Counted from the first letter of the stretch, positions 1 through 9,295 are shown. The stretch is 62,503 nucleotides of DNA from JBJYKD01 sp049310025 (GCF_049310025.1 NZ_JBJYKD010000016.1:1-62503), one strand, 5' to 3'. Program-made: numbers and translations. The notes: generated by a model not told the origin, from the letters alone.

Positions 1-106
1 TCCAAAACATTCCTTATGAAATTTTCAAGGTTCGGGAAAAGAAGTAAAAAAGTAGGGTTTCTACACTAGAATCAAATATAAAATTTTTAAGAGGGGGAGA
101 ATCATT

Positions 107-967
107 TTGAAAAAGCGAAGCATCCTGATGGTAACATTGGTCTTTGCGGTGGCTGTTGCCCTGGCGGTGGCGGGGTGCGGGCAGAAATCCCGGGACAACG
201 CCCAATCGCAGGGGCAACAGCAGAATGGGGAGCAGAAATTGAGCGGTTCCATACAGATAGCGGGTTCCACGTCGGTTCAGCCTCTGTCGGAAGAACTGGC
301 GGCGGCTTTCATGCAAAAGTACCCCGGAGTTAAGATAAACGTAGCCGGAGGGGGCTCCGGAGCGGGAATAAAAGCGGCCCAGCAGGGCACGGCCGATATC
401 GGCGCTTCTTCCAGAGAGTTAAAAGATACGGAGAAGGGCACCGTTAAAGAAACGGTGATTGCAAAAGACGGCATTGCGGTAATAGTTCATCCCGACAACC
501 CGGTGGAAAACATTTCAATGGAACAGATCAAAGGGGTATTTACCGGCAAGATCACTAACTGGAAAGACCTTGGAGGCAAGGATGCCCCCATCACAGTTAT
601 AATCAGAGAAGCGGGTTCCGGAACCCGTGGGGCTTTTCAGGAATTGACCATAGGGGAAGACGCCGAATTCACCGATAAAGCCATAATCCAGAACAGCAAC
701 GGCGCCCTGAGGACCGCCGTGGCCGGCAATCCCGACGCCATAGGTTTCATCTCCTTTGGCTACATCAACAATGAAATAAAGCCCCTTAAGGTAGAGGGTG
801 TTGAGGCCACCAAAGACAATGTGCTCAACGGTTCTTACAAGATTTCAAGACCTTTCCTGTATCTGACAAAAGGTGAGCCCGGCGGCATTGTAAAAGCGTA
901 TATCGATTTTGTTTTAAGCCCTGAAGGTCAGAGCATAGTTGGTAAGGAATATATTCCGGTAAAATAG
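107..967 (+). CDS. pstS: Phosphate ABC transporter substrate-binding lipoprotein PstS
   Basis: Extracytoplasmic phosphate receptor that delivers phosphate to PstCA. The 286-residue product starts with a lipoprotein signal: basic MKKR, a hydrophobic stretch, then a V-A-G-C lipobox with Cys24 as the lipidation site. A Gln/Asn-rich linker follows. The PstS fold is recognisable from AGSTSVQPLSEELA near residue 52 and EAGSGTRGAF near 168, both of the phosphate-binding type. The start is TTG, preceded by a strong purine-rich site (gagggggag) 8 bases away. pstC and pstA follow on the same strand. No Pho box was identified by eye. Confidence 0.95.
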   Translation: MKKRSILMVTLVFAVAVALAVAGCGQKSRDNAQSQGQQQNGEQKLSGSIQIAGSTSVQPLSEELAAAFMQKYPGVKINVAGGGSGAGIKAAQQGTADIGASSRELKDTEKGTVKETVIAKDGIAVIVHPDNPVENISMEQIKGVFTGKITNWKDLGGKDAPITVIIREAGSGTRGAFQELTIGEDAEFTDKAIIQNSNGALRTAVAGNPDAIGFISFGYINNEIKPLKVEGVEATKDNVLNGSYKISRPFLYLTKGEPGGIVKAYIDFVLSPEGQSIVGKEYIPVK

Positions 968-1080
968 CAAAACATAAAGATATTATGGCATAGTAAGGTA
1001 TATATTAATAATATAATAAAGCGATGAGCAAATCCATGATGCGAAACCGCTTTTAGCATGTTAAAACCAATTTTGGCCGA

Positions 1081-1111
1081 AGCAAAGGGTGGACAAACTC
1101 CACCCTTTGCT
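1081..1111 (+). other. Intercistronic hairpin between pstS and pstC
   Basis: A perfect 12-bp inverted repeat (1081-1092 with 1100-1111) encloses a 7-base loop. It lies after the pstS stop and just before the pstC ribosome-binding site. No T-run follows, so it is unlikely to be a full terminator. By analogy with other binding-protein operons it probably shields the pstS 3' end or limits read-through, so that more receptor than permease is made (inference). Confidence 0.7.
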
Positions 1112-1132
1112 TTGCGTAGAGAGGGGAAGGGC

Positions 1133-2026
1133 ATGTTTGACGATAAAAAGCTGGAAAAATATTACGAAAAGTTGTTGCTGGCCAGCGCTTTCATTTCCGT
1201 TATAGCAATATTGATGATAGCGATTTTTGTATTTATGGAAGGCTATCCGGTTATAAAGAAGGTGGGACTTATCAATTTTATTTCGGGAAGACAGTGGAAG
1301 CCGCTCTCGGGAGTTTTTGGGATATTTCCCATGATTGTTGGGAGTGTAGCCGTCACTTTTGGCGCTCTCATAATCGGAGTGCCGCTCAGTCTTGCCACGG
1401 CCATATTTTTGACGGAGTTTGCTCCAAAAAAAGCAGAGGCTGTAGTTAGGCCAGCCATTGAACTTTTGGCCGGCATTCCTTCAGTCATATACGGTCTTTT
1501 CGGCATGACCACCATAGTACCCATCATAAGAGCAATTGAAATCAGGCATTTTTCCCATCAGCTGCCACCCCAGCTTCAGGCCGGGTACAGCATCCTGGCA
1601 GCATCCATAATTCTCGCCATCATGATTTCGCCCACCATCATAAGCATATCCGAGGACGCCATCAGGGCGATTCCCAGGGAATTAAGGGAAGGCTCTCTCG
1701 CCCTGGGCGCCACTCAATGGCAGACGGTTTCCAGGATTGTCATACCCACCGCCAGGTCCGGAATTTTTGCCGGCATAATTCTCGGCATGGGAAGGGCCAT
1801 CGGAGAGACAATGGCCGTCATAATGGTGGCGGGTAACACCGTGAACATTCCGACTTCCATCTTTTCCCCGGTAAGAACCCTCACCAGCAACATTGCCGTG
1901 GAGATTGCCTATGCGGCGGCAGGACCTCATACTCAGGCTCTCTTCGGAACGGGCATCGTGCTTTTCGCGATGATCATAGTGTTGAACATTGTCGCGTTGA
2001 AAGTAGCGGGCAAGGGGGTAAATTAA
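1133..2026 (+). CDS. pstC: Phosphate ABC transporter permease PstC
   Basis: One of the two membrane permeases of the high-affinity phosphate importer. The predicted 297-residue protein has six hydrophobic segments. It carries the cytoplasmic coupling loop EGSLALGATQWQTV followed by GMGRAIGETMAV, both typical of PstC. The start at 1133 is chosen because gagaggggaagg lies directly upstream. An upstream in-frame ATG at 1058 would run through the pstS-pstC hairpin and add residues unlike the family. pstA begins 3 bases after the stop, so translation is probably coupled. Confidence 0.93.
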   Translation: MFDDKKLEKYYEKLLLASAFISVIAILMIAIFVFMEGYPVIKKVGLINFISGRQWKPLSGVFGIFPMIVGSVAVTFGALIIGVPLSLATAIFLTEFAPKKAEAVVRPAIELLAGIPSVIYGLFGMTTIVPIIRAIEIRHFSHQLPPQLQAGYSILAASIILAIMISPTIISISEDAIRAIPRELREGSLALGATQWQTVSRIVIPTARSGIFAGIILGMGRAIGETMAVIMVAGNTVNIPTSIFSPVRTLTSNIAVEIAYAAAGPHTQALFGTGIVLFAMIIVLNIVALKVAGKGVN

Positions 2027-2028
2027 AA

Positions 2029-2865
2029 GTGAATCCCAAAACGGAAGAGAAATTGGTAAAAATCCTGCTGTGGATCAGCGCTCTGTCTACCGTCGGCGTA
2101 CTTCTGGTAATCCTGTTTTATATCTTATCCCGCGGCGTAAAGATGATAAATTATGAGTTTTTGACCGACGTTCCCAGAGCCATGGGGAAAGAAGGGGGCA
2201 TTTATCCCGCCATCGTTGGCACCATATTTTTCACTCTCTTTACCATGCTTTTTTCAATCCCCCTCGGGATTTCGGCGGCGGTTTACCTGACCGAGTACTC
2301 CCGCCAGAGCTTCTGGGTCAAATTGATAAGATTCGGCAATGAAGCGCTATCGGCGGTGCCGTCCATCGTTTTTGGCCTTTTCGGATTTGCGTTTTTTGTG
2401 GTTTTACTGCACCCGGTGACCCGTGGGTGGTCCATAATATCGGGCGCTCTCACCGGCACTTTTATGATCCTGCCCGTGCTGATAAGATCTTCGGAAGAGG
2501 CTATTAAATCTGTCCCCAGAGAATACAGGGAGGGAAGTTACGCTCTGGGAGCCACCAGATGGCAGACCGTCACCCGGGTGGTATTACCGGCGGCCATGCC
2601 GGGCATAGTAACCGGTGTAATCCTTGGCATTGGGAGAATAGTGGGGGAAACCGCGGCGCTGCTTTTAACTCTGGGCGGTTCGGTACTGGTCCCCACCTCC
2701 ATTTTTGACCCTGCCAGGACACTGGCGCTCCACATATATCTGGTGGCCATGGAAGTCGGTGCCATGGATGTGGCCTTCGGTACGGCCGCTGTGCTCATCA
2801 TAACGGTGCTGGCGTTAAATCTCATGGCCCATTTTGTCAAGAGCCGGTTTGCAGCGGTACGCTGA
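2029..2865 (+). CDS. pstA: Phosphate ABC transporter permease PstA
   Basis: Second membrane permease of the phosphate importer, 278 residues, GTG start. It has the paralogous coupling loop EGSYALGATRWQTVTRVVLP and the following GIGRIVGETAALL stretch. It should pair with PstC and with a PstB ATPase. pstB and phoU normally come next but are absent here: the stop lies 2 bases from the stop of the convergent feoB gene. The ATPase must be encoded elsewhere or the operon has been cut. No terminator is visible between the convergent genes. Confidence 0.93.
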   Translation: MNPKTEEKLVKILLWISALSTVGVLLVILFYILSRGVKMINYEFLTDVPRAMGKEGGIYPAIVGTIFFTLFTMLFSIPLGISAAVYLTEYSRQSFWVKLIRFGNEALSAVPSIVFGLFGFAFFVVLLHPVTRGWSIISGALTGTFMILPVLIRSSEEAIKSVPREYREGSYALGATRWQTVTRVVLPAAMPGIVTGVILGIGRIVGETAALLLTLGGSVLVPTSIFDPARTLALHIYLVAMEVGAMDVAFGTAAVLIITVLALNLMAHFVKSRFAAVR

Positions 2866-2867
2866 CC

Positions 2868-5015
2868 TCACACAAGCCCCAGGAGACGGGCGGTCTGGGC
2901 CACGACGAAGCATATTATTATCCCCGTCAGGGTGGGCATAAAGAAGGCAATAAAGGACCATTTCCGACTCTGAGTTTCCTTTAATATGGTGAGCATGGTG
3001 GTGCCGCAGGGAAAATGGTTCAGCGAAAACAGCATGGTGCACAGGGCTGTTAGCCGGGTCCAGCCGTTTGCCGTCATTACATCTTTCAAAGCCGAAAGAC
3101 TGTTGAGTTCGAGCATCGACCCTGCCGATAGGTAACTCATGACGGTTATTGGAATTACTATTTCATTGGCGGGGAACCCCAGTATAAATGCCGTGAGTAT
3201 ATACCCGTCCATACCCAAGAGATAGGCGAAGGGCTGGAGGAACCGGGCACAGCGGTCAAGGATACTCAAACCGCCCACCGAAGTGTTGGCCATGAGCCAT
3301 ATGATTGCTCCGGCCGGGGCCGCCACCGTCGCCGCACGGGCCAGCACGAACATGGTGCGGTCCAGCAGGGAACGCACCAGTATCCTGACCACCTGGGGCC
3401 TCCGGTAGGGAGGCAGTTCCAGGGAAAAGGACGACGGCACCCCTTTAAGCAGTGTCTTGGATAATATGAAGGATGCCCCGAGTGTTGCAATTACGCTCGA
3501 TACTACGGCTCCCAGAAGGGTGACGGCCGCGCTCAGAGATTGAAACGCTCCGGTTGACCCTGCAAAAAATATGGCGGAAAGCGTTATCAGTGTTGGGAAG
3601 CGCCCGTTGCAGGGGACGAAATTGTTGGTGATGACGGCAATAAACCTCTCCCTTGGGGATTCTATGATCCTGCAGGCGGTGACCCCGGCCGCATTGCAGC
3701 CGAACCCCATGCACATGGTAAGCGCCTGTTTCCCATGGGCGCAGGCCTTTTTAAAAAAATTATCCAGGTTAAAAGCAACTCTCGGAAGGTAACCCAGGTC
3801 TTCCAGCAGAGTAAAAAGGGGGAAAAATATGGCCATGGGGGGCAACATTACCGATACGACCCAGGCCAGAGTGCGGTACATTCCCAGGACCAGCAGGCCG
3901 TGCAGCCATCCCGGCAGCCCTGCCCAGAGAAAGAAATCTGTCAGCCTGCCTTCAAACCAGAAAAAACCCGCAGCCAGGAGATCCGACGGGTAATTGGCGC
4001 CGACAATGGTTATCCAGAGTACCATCCCCAGAAGGGCGGCCATTATGGGGAACCCCAGGATTTTTGAAGTCAGGACGTCGTCTATTTTCCTGTCCAGCCG
4101 GCTGTAGGAGCTGTGACCGGCGACGACCGCACTGCCGGCTATTTCTTCCGCCAGTTTTACGATGCGCGAAACCAGCACATCCCTCAGATGCTCGGAATCC
4201 ACATTATGTTCATGCAACGATTTTTTAACCTGATCAAGAAGCACGGTCAGCTCATGATTTTGCTGCGGTGCACATCCCGGATACATCCCGGAGGATTCAA
4301 GCCGGGCGAGATCACCTTCAATAAAGCGGAGGGCCGCCCATCTGGCGTTTACAGTCAACCCCGCAATTTTTGCTATATGCGTTTCAACGAGTCTGACATT
4401 GCTTTCGATAATTTCGTCGTAGATTATGACCGGCGGACAGCATTTTATTTCTCCCACAGCCACTGCATGGATGGCTTCTTTTAATTCATCCAAGCCTTCT
4501 CCATCCCTGGCGCTGGTGCCCACCACGGGTACGCCGAGCAGTTCTGACAATTTTTTCAGGTCGACCCGTATATTTTTTCTTCTGGCCTCATCCATGAGAT
4601 TGACGCACAGCACAACTCTTGATGTTATTTCCAAAACCTGCAGCGCGAGAATCAGATTTCTTTCCAGGCACGTGGCGTCGGCCACCACCACGGTGACGAC
4701 AGCTTTGCCTGAGCAAATAAAATCTCTGGCAACCTCCTCTTCCACCGAACCGGCCATCAGTGAATAAGTTCCCGGAAGGTCCACCAGCACGAATTTTTTG
4801 TTTTTATATGAAAATACGCCCCTGGCGTTGGCCACAGTTTTACCCGGCCAGTTTCCCGTATGCTGGTTTAATCCCGTCAGGCTGTTAAAGACGGTGCTCT
4901 TTCCGGTGTTGGGGTTGCCGGCCAGTGCCACAACAAGGCTGTCGCCTGCCGTCGTGTCGGGTCGAAAATTTTCTTTCAGGGTTCCCACCCAGGTGGATTG
5001 ACCGGTCAGGCCCAT
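2868..5015 (-). CDS. feoB: Ferrous iron transport protein FeoB
   Basis: Inner-membrane Fe(II) transporter with an N-terminal G domain. The 715-residue product shows G1 GNPNTGKST near residue 33, the HTGNWPGKTV switch region, G3 DLPGTYSL, G4 NLMD and a G5-like GTSARDGEG. A helical spacer and a polytopic membrane domain follow, with the paired Gate motifs around GFGCNAAGV and the later NHFPCGTT. feoA lies 15 bases upstream on the same strand. The divergent DtxR/MntR-type gene upstream suggests metal-responsive control. Length and motif order are normal, so the gene looks intact. Confidence 0.95.
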   Translation of the reverse strand: MGLTGQSTWVGTLKENFRPDTTAGDSLVVALAGNPNTGKSTVFNSLTGLNQHTGNWPGKTVANARGVFSYKNKKFVLVDLPGTYSLMAGSVEEEVARDFICSGKAVVTVVVADATCLERNLILALQVLEITSRVVLCVNLMDEARRKNIRVDLKKLSELLGVPVVGTSARDGEGLDELKEAIHAVAVGEIKCCPPVIIYDEIIESNVRLVETHIAKIAGLTVNARWAALRFIEGDLARLESSGMYPGCAPQQNHELTVLLDQVKKSLHEHNVDSEHLRDVLVSRIVKLAEEIAGSAVVAGHSSYSRLDRKIDDVLTSKILGFPIMAALLGMVLWITIVGANYPSDLLAAGFFWFEGRLTDFFLWAGLPGWLHGLLVLGMYRTLAWVVSVMLPPMAIFFPLFTLLEDLGYLPRVAFNLDNFFKKACAHGKQALTMCMGFGCNAAGVTACRIIESPRERFIAVITNNFVPCNGRFPTLITLSAIFFAGSTGAFQSLSAAVTLLGAVVSSVIATLGASFILSKTLLKGVPSSFSLELPPYRRPQVVRILVRSLLDRTMFVLARAATVAAPAGAIIWLMANTSVGGLSILDRCARFLQPFAYLLGMDGYILTAFILGFPANEIVIPITVMSYLSAGSMLELNSLSALKDVMTANGWTRLTALCTMLFSLNHFPCGTTMLTILKETQSRKWSFIAFFMPTLTGIIICFVVAQTARLLGLV

Positions 5016-5030
5016 AGTAGCACCTCCTTT

Positions 5031-5270
5031 TCAGCAGATTTCCACCAGTATTTTCGACGATTCCTCCGTCCTGAGGGCGATTACCGCACCCCTGATCTGA
5101 AAGGCCACCGGGTCTCCCAGAGGGCTTTTTCGGAGGGCTTCCACCTTTGTTCCGTCTATAAGGCCCAGGTCCAGCATCCTCCTTCTGGCCCCGCCCTCGG
5201 CGTTTATAACCCTGACCTTACCGGAACTGCCCGGCGGCAGCATATTTAAGGGAATTAAATTTTTCTTCAT
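5031..5270 (-). CDS. feoA: Ferrous iron transport protein FeoA (SH3-like)
   Basis: Small cytoplasmic SH3-like partner of FeoB, thought to modulate its activity. About 79 residues with the family core: a first strand around LIPLNMLPPGSSGKV, then RRRMLDLGLIDGTKVEA, then a C-terminal RGAVIALR segment. The start at 5270 is supported by GGAGG (complement of 5279-5283) at 8 bases. The reading frame extends 14 codons further upstream, but that start has no comparable site. Co-transcribed with feoB. Confidence 0.9.
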   Translation of the reverse strand: MKKNLIPLNMLPPGSSGKVRVINAEGGARRRMLDLGLIDGTKVEALRKSPLGDPVAFQIRGAVIALRTEESSKILVEIC

Positions 5271-5320
5271 GGCGGTGTCCTCCATCAGCAGGTGATATTT
5301 TTTTCCCGTCATTCATAAAA

Positions 5321-5355
5321 TTAGTGGTGGGAAAAATTATTTCCTAAAATTAATG
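5321..5355. promoter_or_regulatory. Candidate metal-regulator operator between feoA and the dtxR-type gene
   Basis: The divergent intergenic region holds an inverted repeat, GGAAA-5 bases-TTTCC at 5330-5344, inside a longer imperfect dyad (ttag..., ...ctaa). Its position between the feoAB operon and a DtxR/MntR-family gene makes it the best visible candidate operator. It does not closely match a published DtxR or MntR box that I can recall, so this is inference from position and symmetry. Confidence 0.4.
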
Positions 5356-5450
5356 TATGATTTCGGCAGGGTATGTGTTACCGCCGAATTTGTTCGGGAA
5401 GGCTGGGCAGGATGAAGAAAAAAGAGTTTTTTACATTCAGGGGTTACGAG

Positions 5451-5960
5451 ATGCAGAGAAAAAATAAAATGTACCTGACGGCCAGCATGGAGGATTACCT
5501 GGAAATGATAAGCCGGCAGTGTGAAGGCAATAGAATTGTGCGGATCAATTCCCTGGCCGAACAGTTGAACGTACAGGCGCCGTCGGTAACCAAGGTGGTT
5601 CAAAAACTGGCGAAGATAGGGCTGCTGGCGTATGAAAAGTATGGAATCATACAGCTGACGGAAAAAGGAAAGAAAATCGGCGATTTTCTGTTGGCCCGGC
5701 ACAGGACCATAGAGACCTTCCTGCGGCATATTGGCGTAAGGGAAAGCTGCATCCTGAAAGAAACCGAAATGATAGAGCATTACCTCAGCATAGATTCCGT
5801 CAGGAATATAGAGTTACTCAATGAATTTTTCACTAAAAATCCGGATATAGTCGAAAGATTGAAGAAATTTATAATTGCACGGGAGAATGAGGGGTTTGGC
5901 ATTTGCAACGCGGCAAAAGAGCTACATAAGATGCTGTTTTCGGAGGAGGGCCGCAATTGA
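5451..5960 (+). CDS. DtxR/MntR-family metal-dependent transcriptional regulator
   Basis: Predicted iron- or manganese-responsive repressor. The protein opens with MYLTASMEDYLEMI and a winged helix-turn-helix (INSLAEQLNVQAPSVTKVVQKL), followed by a dimerisation and metal-binding region containing RHIGVRES and ETEMIEHYLS. No C-terminal SH3 domain is present, so it resembles the shorter MntR-like forms, although a long tail remains. The start at 5451 follows cagggg at a good distance. ATG 5412 (13 codons earlier) is also possible. Divergence from feoAB suggests it controls ferrous iron uptake, but whether Fe or Mn is sensed cannot be read from the sequence. Confidence 0.85.
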   Translation: MQRKNKMYLTASMEDYLEMISRQCEGNRIVRINSLAEQLNVQAPSVTKVVQKLAKIGLLAYEKYGIIQLTEKGKKIGDFLLARHRTIETFLRHIGVRESCILKETEMIEHYLSIDSVRNIELLNEFFTKNPDIVERLKKFIIARENEGFGICNAAKELHKMLFSEEGRN

Positions 5961-6233
5961 AGAGCTTGACAGCCGGCTCGCGTTATTATTTTGGCAGCGG
6001 TATTTATGACAATGTGATGGTGCTGACCGCCCTATCCGGATGATCCGGTGGTGGATACTGCCGAGGCAATTGTTACACTGAATAAATTGGGCATGGACCC
6101 TGCAAACTGGAAAAGCAGCCAGGGCTTCACTCCTGTTGACTACATGATGCAGAAAGCACTGAATTCCGATGGCAGTTTCGGCGCAAAATGGCGCTGGCAC
6201 AAAAAGTTTCTGCAGAATAAATCGGCAATTTAA
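5957..6233 (+). pseudogene. Frameshifted remnant resembling a prenyltransferase/squalene oxidase-repeat protein
   Basis: Two overlapping frames give one protein-like string. From 5957: YYFGSGIYDNVMVLTALSG, then a stop. From about 6042: DPVVDTAEAIVTLNKLGMDP followed by FTPVDYMMQKALNSDGSFG. The pattern (alternating helices, DGSFG) recalls the alpha-toroid repeats of squalene-cyclase-like secreted proteins. The join at about 6040 needs a 1- or 2-base shift and the protein ends soon after. It has no N-terminal signal and directly overlaps the regulator stop. I read it as an internal fragment left by deletion; the family assignment is tentative. Confidence 0.5.
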
Positions 6234-6235
6234 AA

Positions 6236-6267
6236 CCCCGATAGTTTTACAACCATCGGGGCTTTTT
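6236..6267 (+). terminator. Rho-independent terminator after the regulator region
   Basis: An 11-bp stem with one mismatch (6236-6246 with 6251-6261) closes a 4-base loop and is followed by CTTTTTG. It probably ends transcripts from the DtxR-type gene and the relic behind it. Confidence 0.8.
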
Positions 6268-7006
6268 GTGAGAGAATGGCGGAAATGCGGCCTTTAATTC
6301 TGCTCGGTGATTTCATATATGACTTTGATTTTCCTTTTGGCCTTTCCGGTCCTATACCTGTATACCCGGTTAGAGTAACCTTTTTTACAATGAGGGTTTT
6401 TATTGCCGGAAGCCGGTGCACTGGTTCTTTTTGGAGATCCCGTATAAAATCCGGGATTTTTGAGTTTTAAACCGGTTGGATTTTTAGAAAATTTATGAGG
6501 TGTGAAGCCGCCGGAAAAATTCCGGTTAACTTCCCGTAAAATTTCGTCGAGACTCGGTATGGTGTTTTTGATGTTCTGAATAACATTAAAATAATTGTGT
6601 GGCCTGCAGATAAAATTGAATACATATATCGCCGCCGGAAAATTTCCTCGCCCTTTGTCTCCCTGATGACGGGGCATGTTGAAAAAGTTGTTGGCATTGG
6701 GCATATCAGCTCACCCCTCTTCTTAAAAGTGATGTTCTGGTTGTTCTATATAGTAAATTTTACAACATATTATAGAACTTTCAATAGATGGTTTAAAATA
6801 ATTTTGCCGCATGAAATGTTTTCATGTGATGAAATCGGGGCTTTTTCCATGCCCGCGACCCTCGGTTTTTTAATTTAAAAACCGATCGATTTTTTTAATC
6901 AGCAGGAATTTAAGAAAACATAAAGAACAATTTTTAATATATTCAATCAGGTCATGTTCAATAGGTGACGGGAAAATTAAAATAATCGATTGGGAGAATG
7001 TAAAAA
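6268..7006. other. Gene-free 740-bp stretch with two hairpins
   Basis: No convincing gene was found. Two hairpins stand out. At 6437-6457 ATCCCG pairs with CGGGAT and is followed by a short T-run, a possible terminator. At 6862-6885 TCGGTTTTT pairs with AAAAACCGA, a symmetric AT-rich dyad. The string ATCGGGGCTTTTT occurs near both ends (about 6255 and 6834). The ribosome-binding site gggagaatg for the downstream exporter is at the right edge. The region may be decayed coding sequence, but no family is recognisable. Confidence 0.4.
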
Positions 7007-8259
7007 ATGCAAAACAAAATAAAAGTGTGGGTTGCGGAGCATTTTCCCGCATTGACCCACCGTAACTTCAGGATTTTCTGGACCGGCCAGTGCGTTTCCC
7101 TCATTGGCACATGGATGCAGAACATCGGGCAATCCTGGCTCGTGCTTAAAATTACCGATTCCTCTTTTAAACTGGGCCTGGTTAGCGCCCTCCAATTCAC
7201 ACCGGTGCTGCTGTTCTCCCTTTTCGCGGGAGTTTTCGTGGACAGGTTTCAAAAAAAGAAAATACTGCTTTTCACCCAGACTTCTTTAATGATTCTGGCC
7301 TTTATCCTGGCCACCCTCACGGCCACAAATCTCATAAAATACTGGCACATATTGATTCTGGCCACGATTCTTGGCTTTGTAAACAACATTGATATGCCGG
7401 CGAGGCAGGCTTTCATCGTTGAACTGGTGGGGAAGGAGGACCTGATGAACGGTATAACCCTGAACTCCGCCATATTCAACGCAGCCAGGCTCCTGGGCCC
7501 CGCCGTGGCCGGATTTGTAATGGGCCTGTTCGGCATTGCGGTGTGCTTTTATTTAAATGCCCTCAGCTTTATCGCCGTAATTTGCGGCATTTTAATGATC
7601 CGAATACCGCCGAAATCCGGAAACGATACGCCGCCGCAGAAAACTTCTAAGCCCGTCCTTGATAACATAAAAGAAGGGCTGAGATACATTCGAAAAACGC
7701 CGGTGGTTTTTATTACCGTTATGCTCATTGCCATGATAAGATAAGTACGTTTTCATTGAATTTCAACGTACTGGTCCCGGTGTTGGCCAAAAAAGTCTTC
7801 TCGCTTTCGGAGCAGGGGTTCGGCCTCATGATGTCGTCTCTGGGCGTCGGCGCGCTGGTTGGATCCGTAACGCTGGCGGCCACCGCTCACCGGCCGTCCC
7901 CAAAAATCCTTATAGGTGCGGCTTTTGGACTCTCGGCATCCCAGATTGTCCTGGCGTCCATCAAAGCCCGGTGGCTGGCCATGCTTTGCCTGGCTTTCAC
8001 CGGCTGGATGATGGTGACTTTCACGGCCTCGGCCAACAGCACTATTCAGGTAAATACGCCGGATTATCTCAGGGGAAGGGTGATGAGTGTCTATTCCCTG
8101 GTATTCGGCGGAGTGGCCCCCATAGGCAGCCTGTTTTCAGGCTACCTTTCGGGCAGATTTGGCGCCCGGGTGGCCTTTGCCGCCGGAGGTATCATAGGCT
8201 GCGCTGCTGCGGCATACGCCATGGTCCAGTTCCTGAAAAGACAAGAAGCGGCCTGTTGA
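7007..8259 (+). pseudogene. MFS transporter split by a 5-bp tandem duplication
   Basis: Major facilitator permease of the Bcr/TetA-like exporter group (enterobactin-exporter-like MFS_3). The first frame (7007-7744) gives the N-terminal half with NFRIFWTGQCVSLIGTWMQN, the FAGVFVDRFQKKK loop between helices 2 and 3, and later helices up to about residue 245. The second frame (7745-8259) continues with STFSLNFNVLVPVLAKK through the last six helices to a normal C-terminus. The break is at ATAAG-ATAAG (7736-7745): removing one ATAAG restores one reading frame of about 415 codons. Everything else looks conserved, so the lesion is recent, a reversible slip, or a sequencing error. Confidence 0.85.
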
Positions 8260-9189
8260 TTATGCCCTTCCGCTGCAGCCGAGCACGTTCCTTATCTTGT
8301 GCTTTACCATCTCTTTTATGGCTTCACGGGCCGCGCCCAGGTATTTTCTGGGGTCGAATTCCGGCGGATTTTCCGCCAGGTATTTGCGCACGGAGGCTGT
8401 CATGGCAAGGCGAAGGTCGGTGTCTATGTTTATCTTGCAGATGCCCATACCGGCGGCTTTTTTAAGCATTTCCTCCGGAACGCCTTTTGCCCCGGGGATA
8501 TTTCCGCCGTATTTGTTGCAGAGCTCCACGAACTCCGGCAGGACGGTGGAAGCCCCGTGCAGCACCAGCGGAAATCCCGGAAGCATTTTTGTGAGCTTCT
8601 CCAGGCGCTCAAAATCCAGCCTGGGCTCCCCCTTGAATTTATATGCCCCGTGACTGGTGCCTATGGCCACGGCCAGGGAATCCACTCCCGTCCTCTCCAC
8701 AAACTCCACCGCCTGGTCGGGGTCTGTGAAAGTGGCCTCCCGGTCGGACACGCTGACATTGTCTTCAATACCGGCAAGCCTGCCCAATTCCGCCTCGACC
8801 ACAACCCCCCTCTCGTGGGCGTATTCCACGACTTTTCTGGTAAGGGCGACATTTTCCTCGAAGGGCAGTTTTGAGCCGTCTATCATAACGGAAGTAAAGC
8901 CGTCGTCAACACAGGCCCTGCAAATCTCGAAGTTCTCGCCATGGTCCAGGTGGAGCACTATGGGCAGACCCGTATCTTCCACCGCCGCCTCCACCAGCTT
9001 TTTGAGGTAGACGGGCTTTGCGTACTTCCTCGCCCCCGCGGAAACCTGGAGAATCAGGGGGGCGTTTTCCTCTTTTGCAGCTTCCACAATCCCCTGAATT
9101 ATTTCCATGTTGTTGACATTAAAGGCGCCTACGGCGTAATGACCCTCATAGGCCTTTTTAAACATTTCCTTTGATGTGACAAGCGGCAT
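8260..9189 (-). CDS. fba: Class II fructose-1,6-bisphosphate aldolase
   Basis: Zinc-dependent cytosolic aldolase of glycolysis and gluconeogenesis that splits fructose 1,6-bisphosphate into dihydroxyacetone phosphate and glyceraldehyde 3-phosphate. The 309-residue protein has GAFNVNNMEIIQ near residue 21, the catalytic/zinc motif HLDHG (Asp82, His83), VVVEAELGRLAG, GTSHGAYKF with a zinc His, LVLHGAST, and CKINIDTDLR. Length is normal for the GatY/FbaA class. A good site (gaggagg) precedes the ATG. It is convergent with the MFS gene and has its own promoter. Tagatose-bisphosphate specificity cannot be excluded from motifs alone. Confidence 0.93.
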   Translation of the reverse strand: MPLVTSKEMFKKAYEGHYAVGAFNVNNMEIIQGIVEAAKEENAPLILQVSAGARKYAKPVYLKKLVEAAVEDTGLPIVLHLDHGENFEICRACVDDGFTSVMIDGSKLPFEENVALTRKVVEYAHERGVVVEAELGRLAGIEDNVSVSDREATFTDPDQAVEFVERTGVDSLAVAIGTSHGAYKFKGEPRLDFERLEKLTKMLPGFPLVLHGASTVLPEFVELCNKYGGNIPGAKGVPEEMLKKAAGMGICKINIDTDLRLAMTASVRKYLAENPPEFDPRKYLGAAREAIKEMVKHKIRNVLGCSGRA

Positions 9190-9266
9190 GATAAAACCTC
9201 CTCAAATTTATTTTTTCCATTTACTGAGCTTAACAAAAAAATTATCCAACTTGTAATACTAAAAGA

Positions 9267-9295
9267 ATTATATAACACTCTATAAATATCTACAA
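9267..9295 (-). promoter_or_regulatory. Sigma-A type promoter for fba
   Basis: On the minus strand TTGTAG (9290-9295) and TATAAT (9267-9272) are separated by exactly 17 bases. The predicted start lies about 70 bases before the fba start codon. The surrounding stretch is AT-rich. Confidence 0.65.

Noticed and set aside
6294..6704. 136-codon minus-strand open frame in the 6.3-6.7 kb gap
   Set aside because: No family resemblance, odd composition (many Asn, Lys, Pro, Arg), no ribosome-binding site, and competing frames of similar length. Treated as non-coding or long-decayed sequence.
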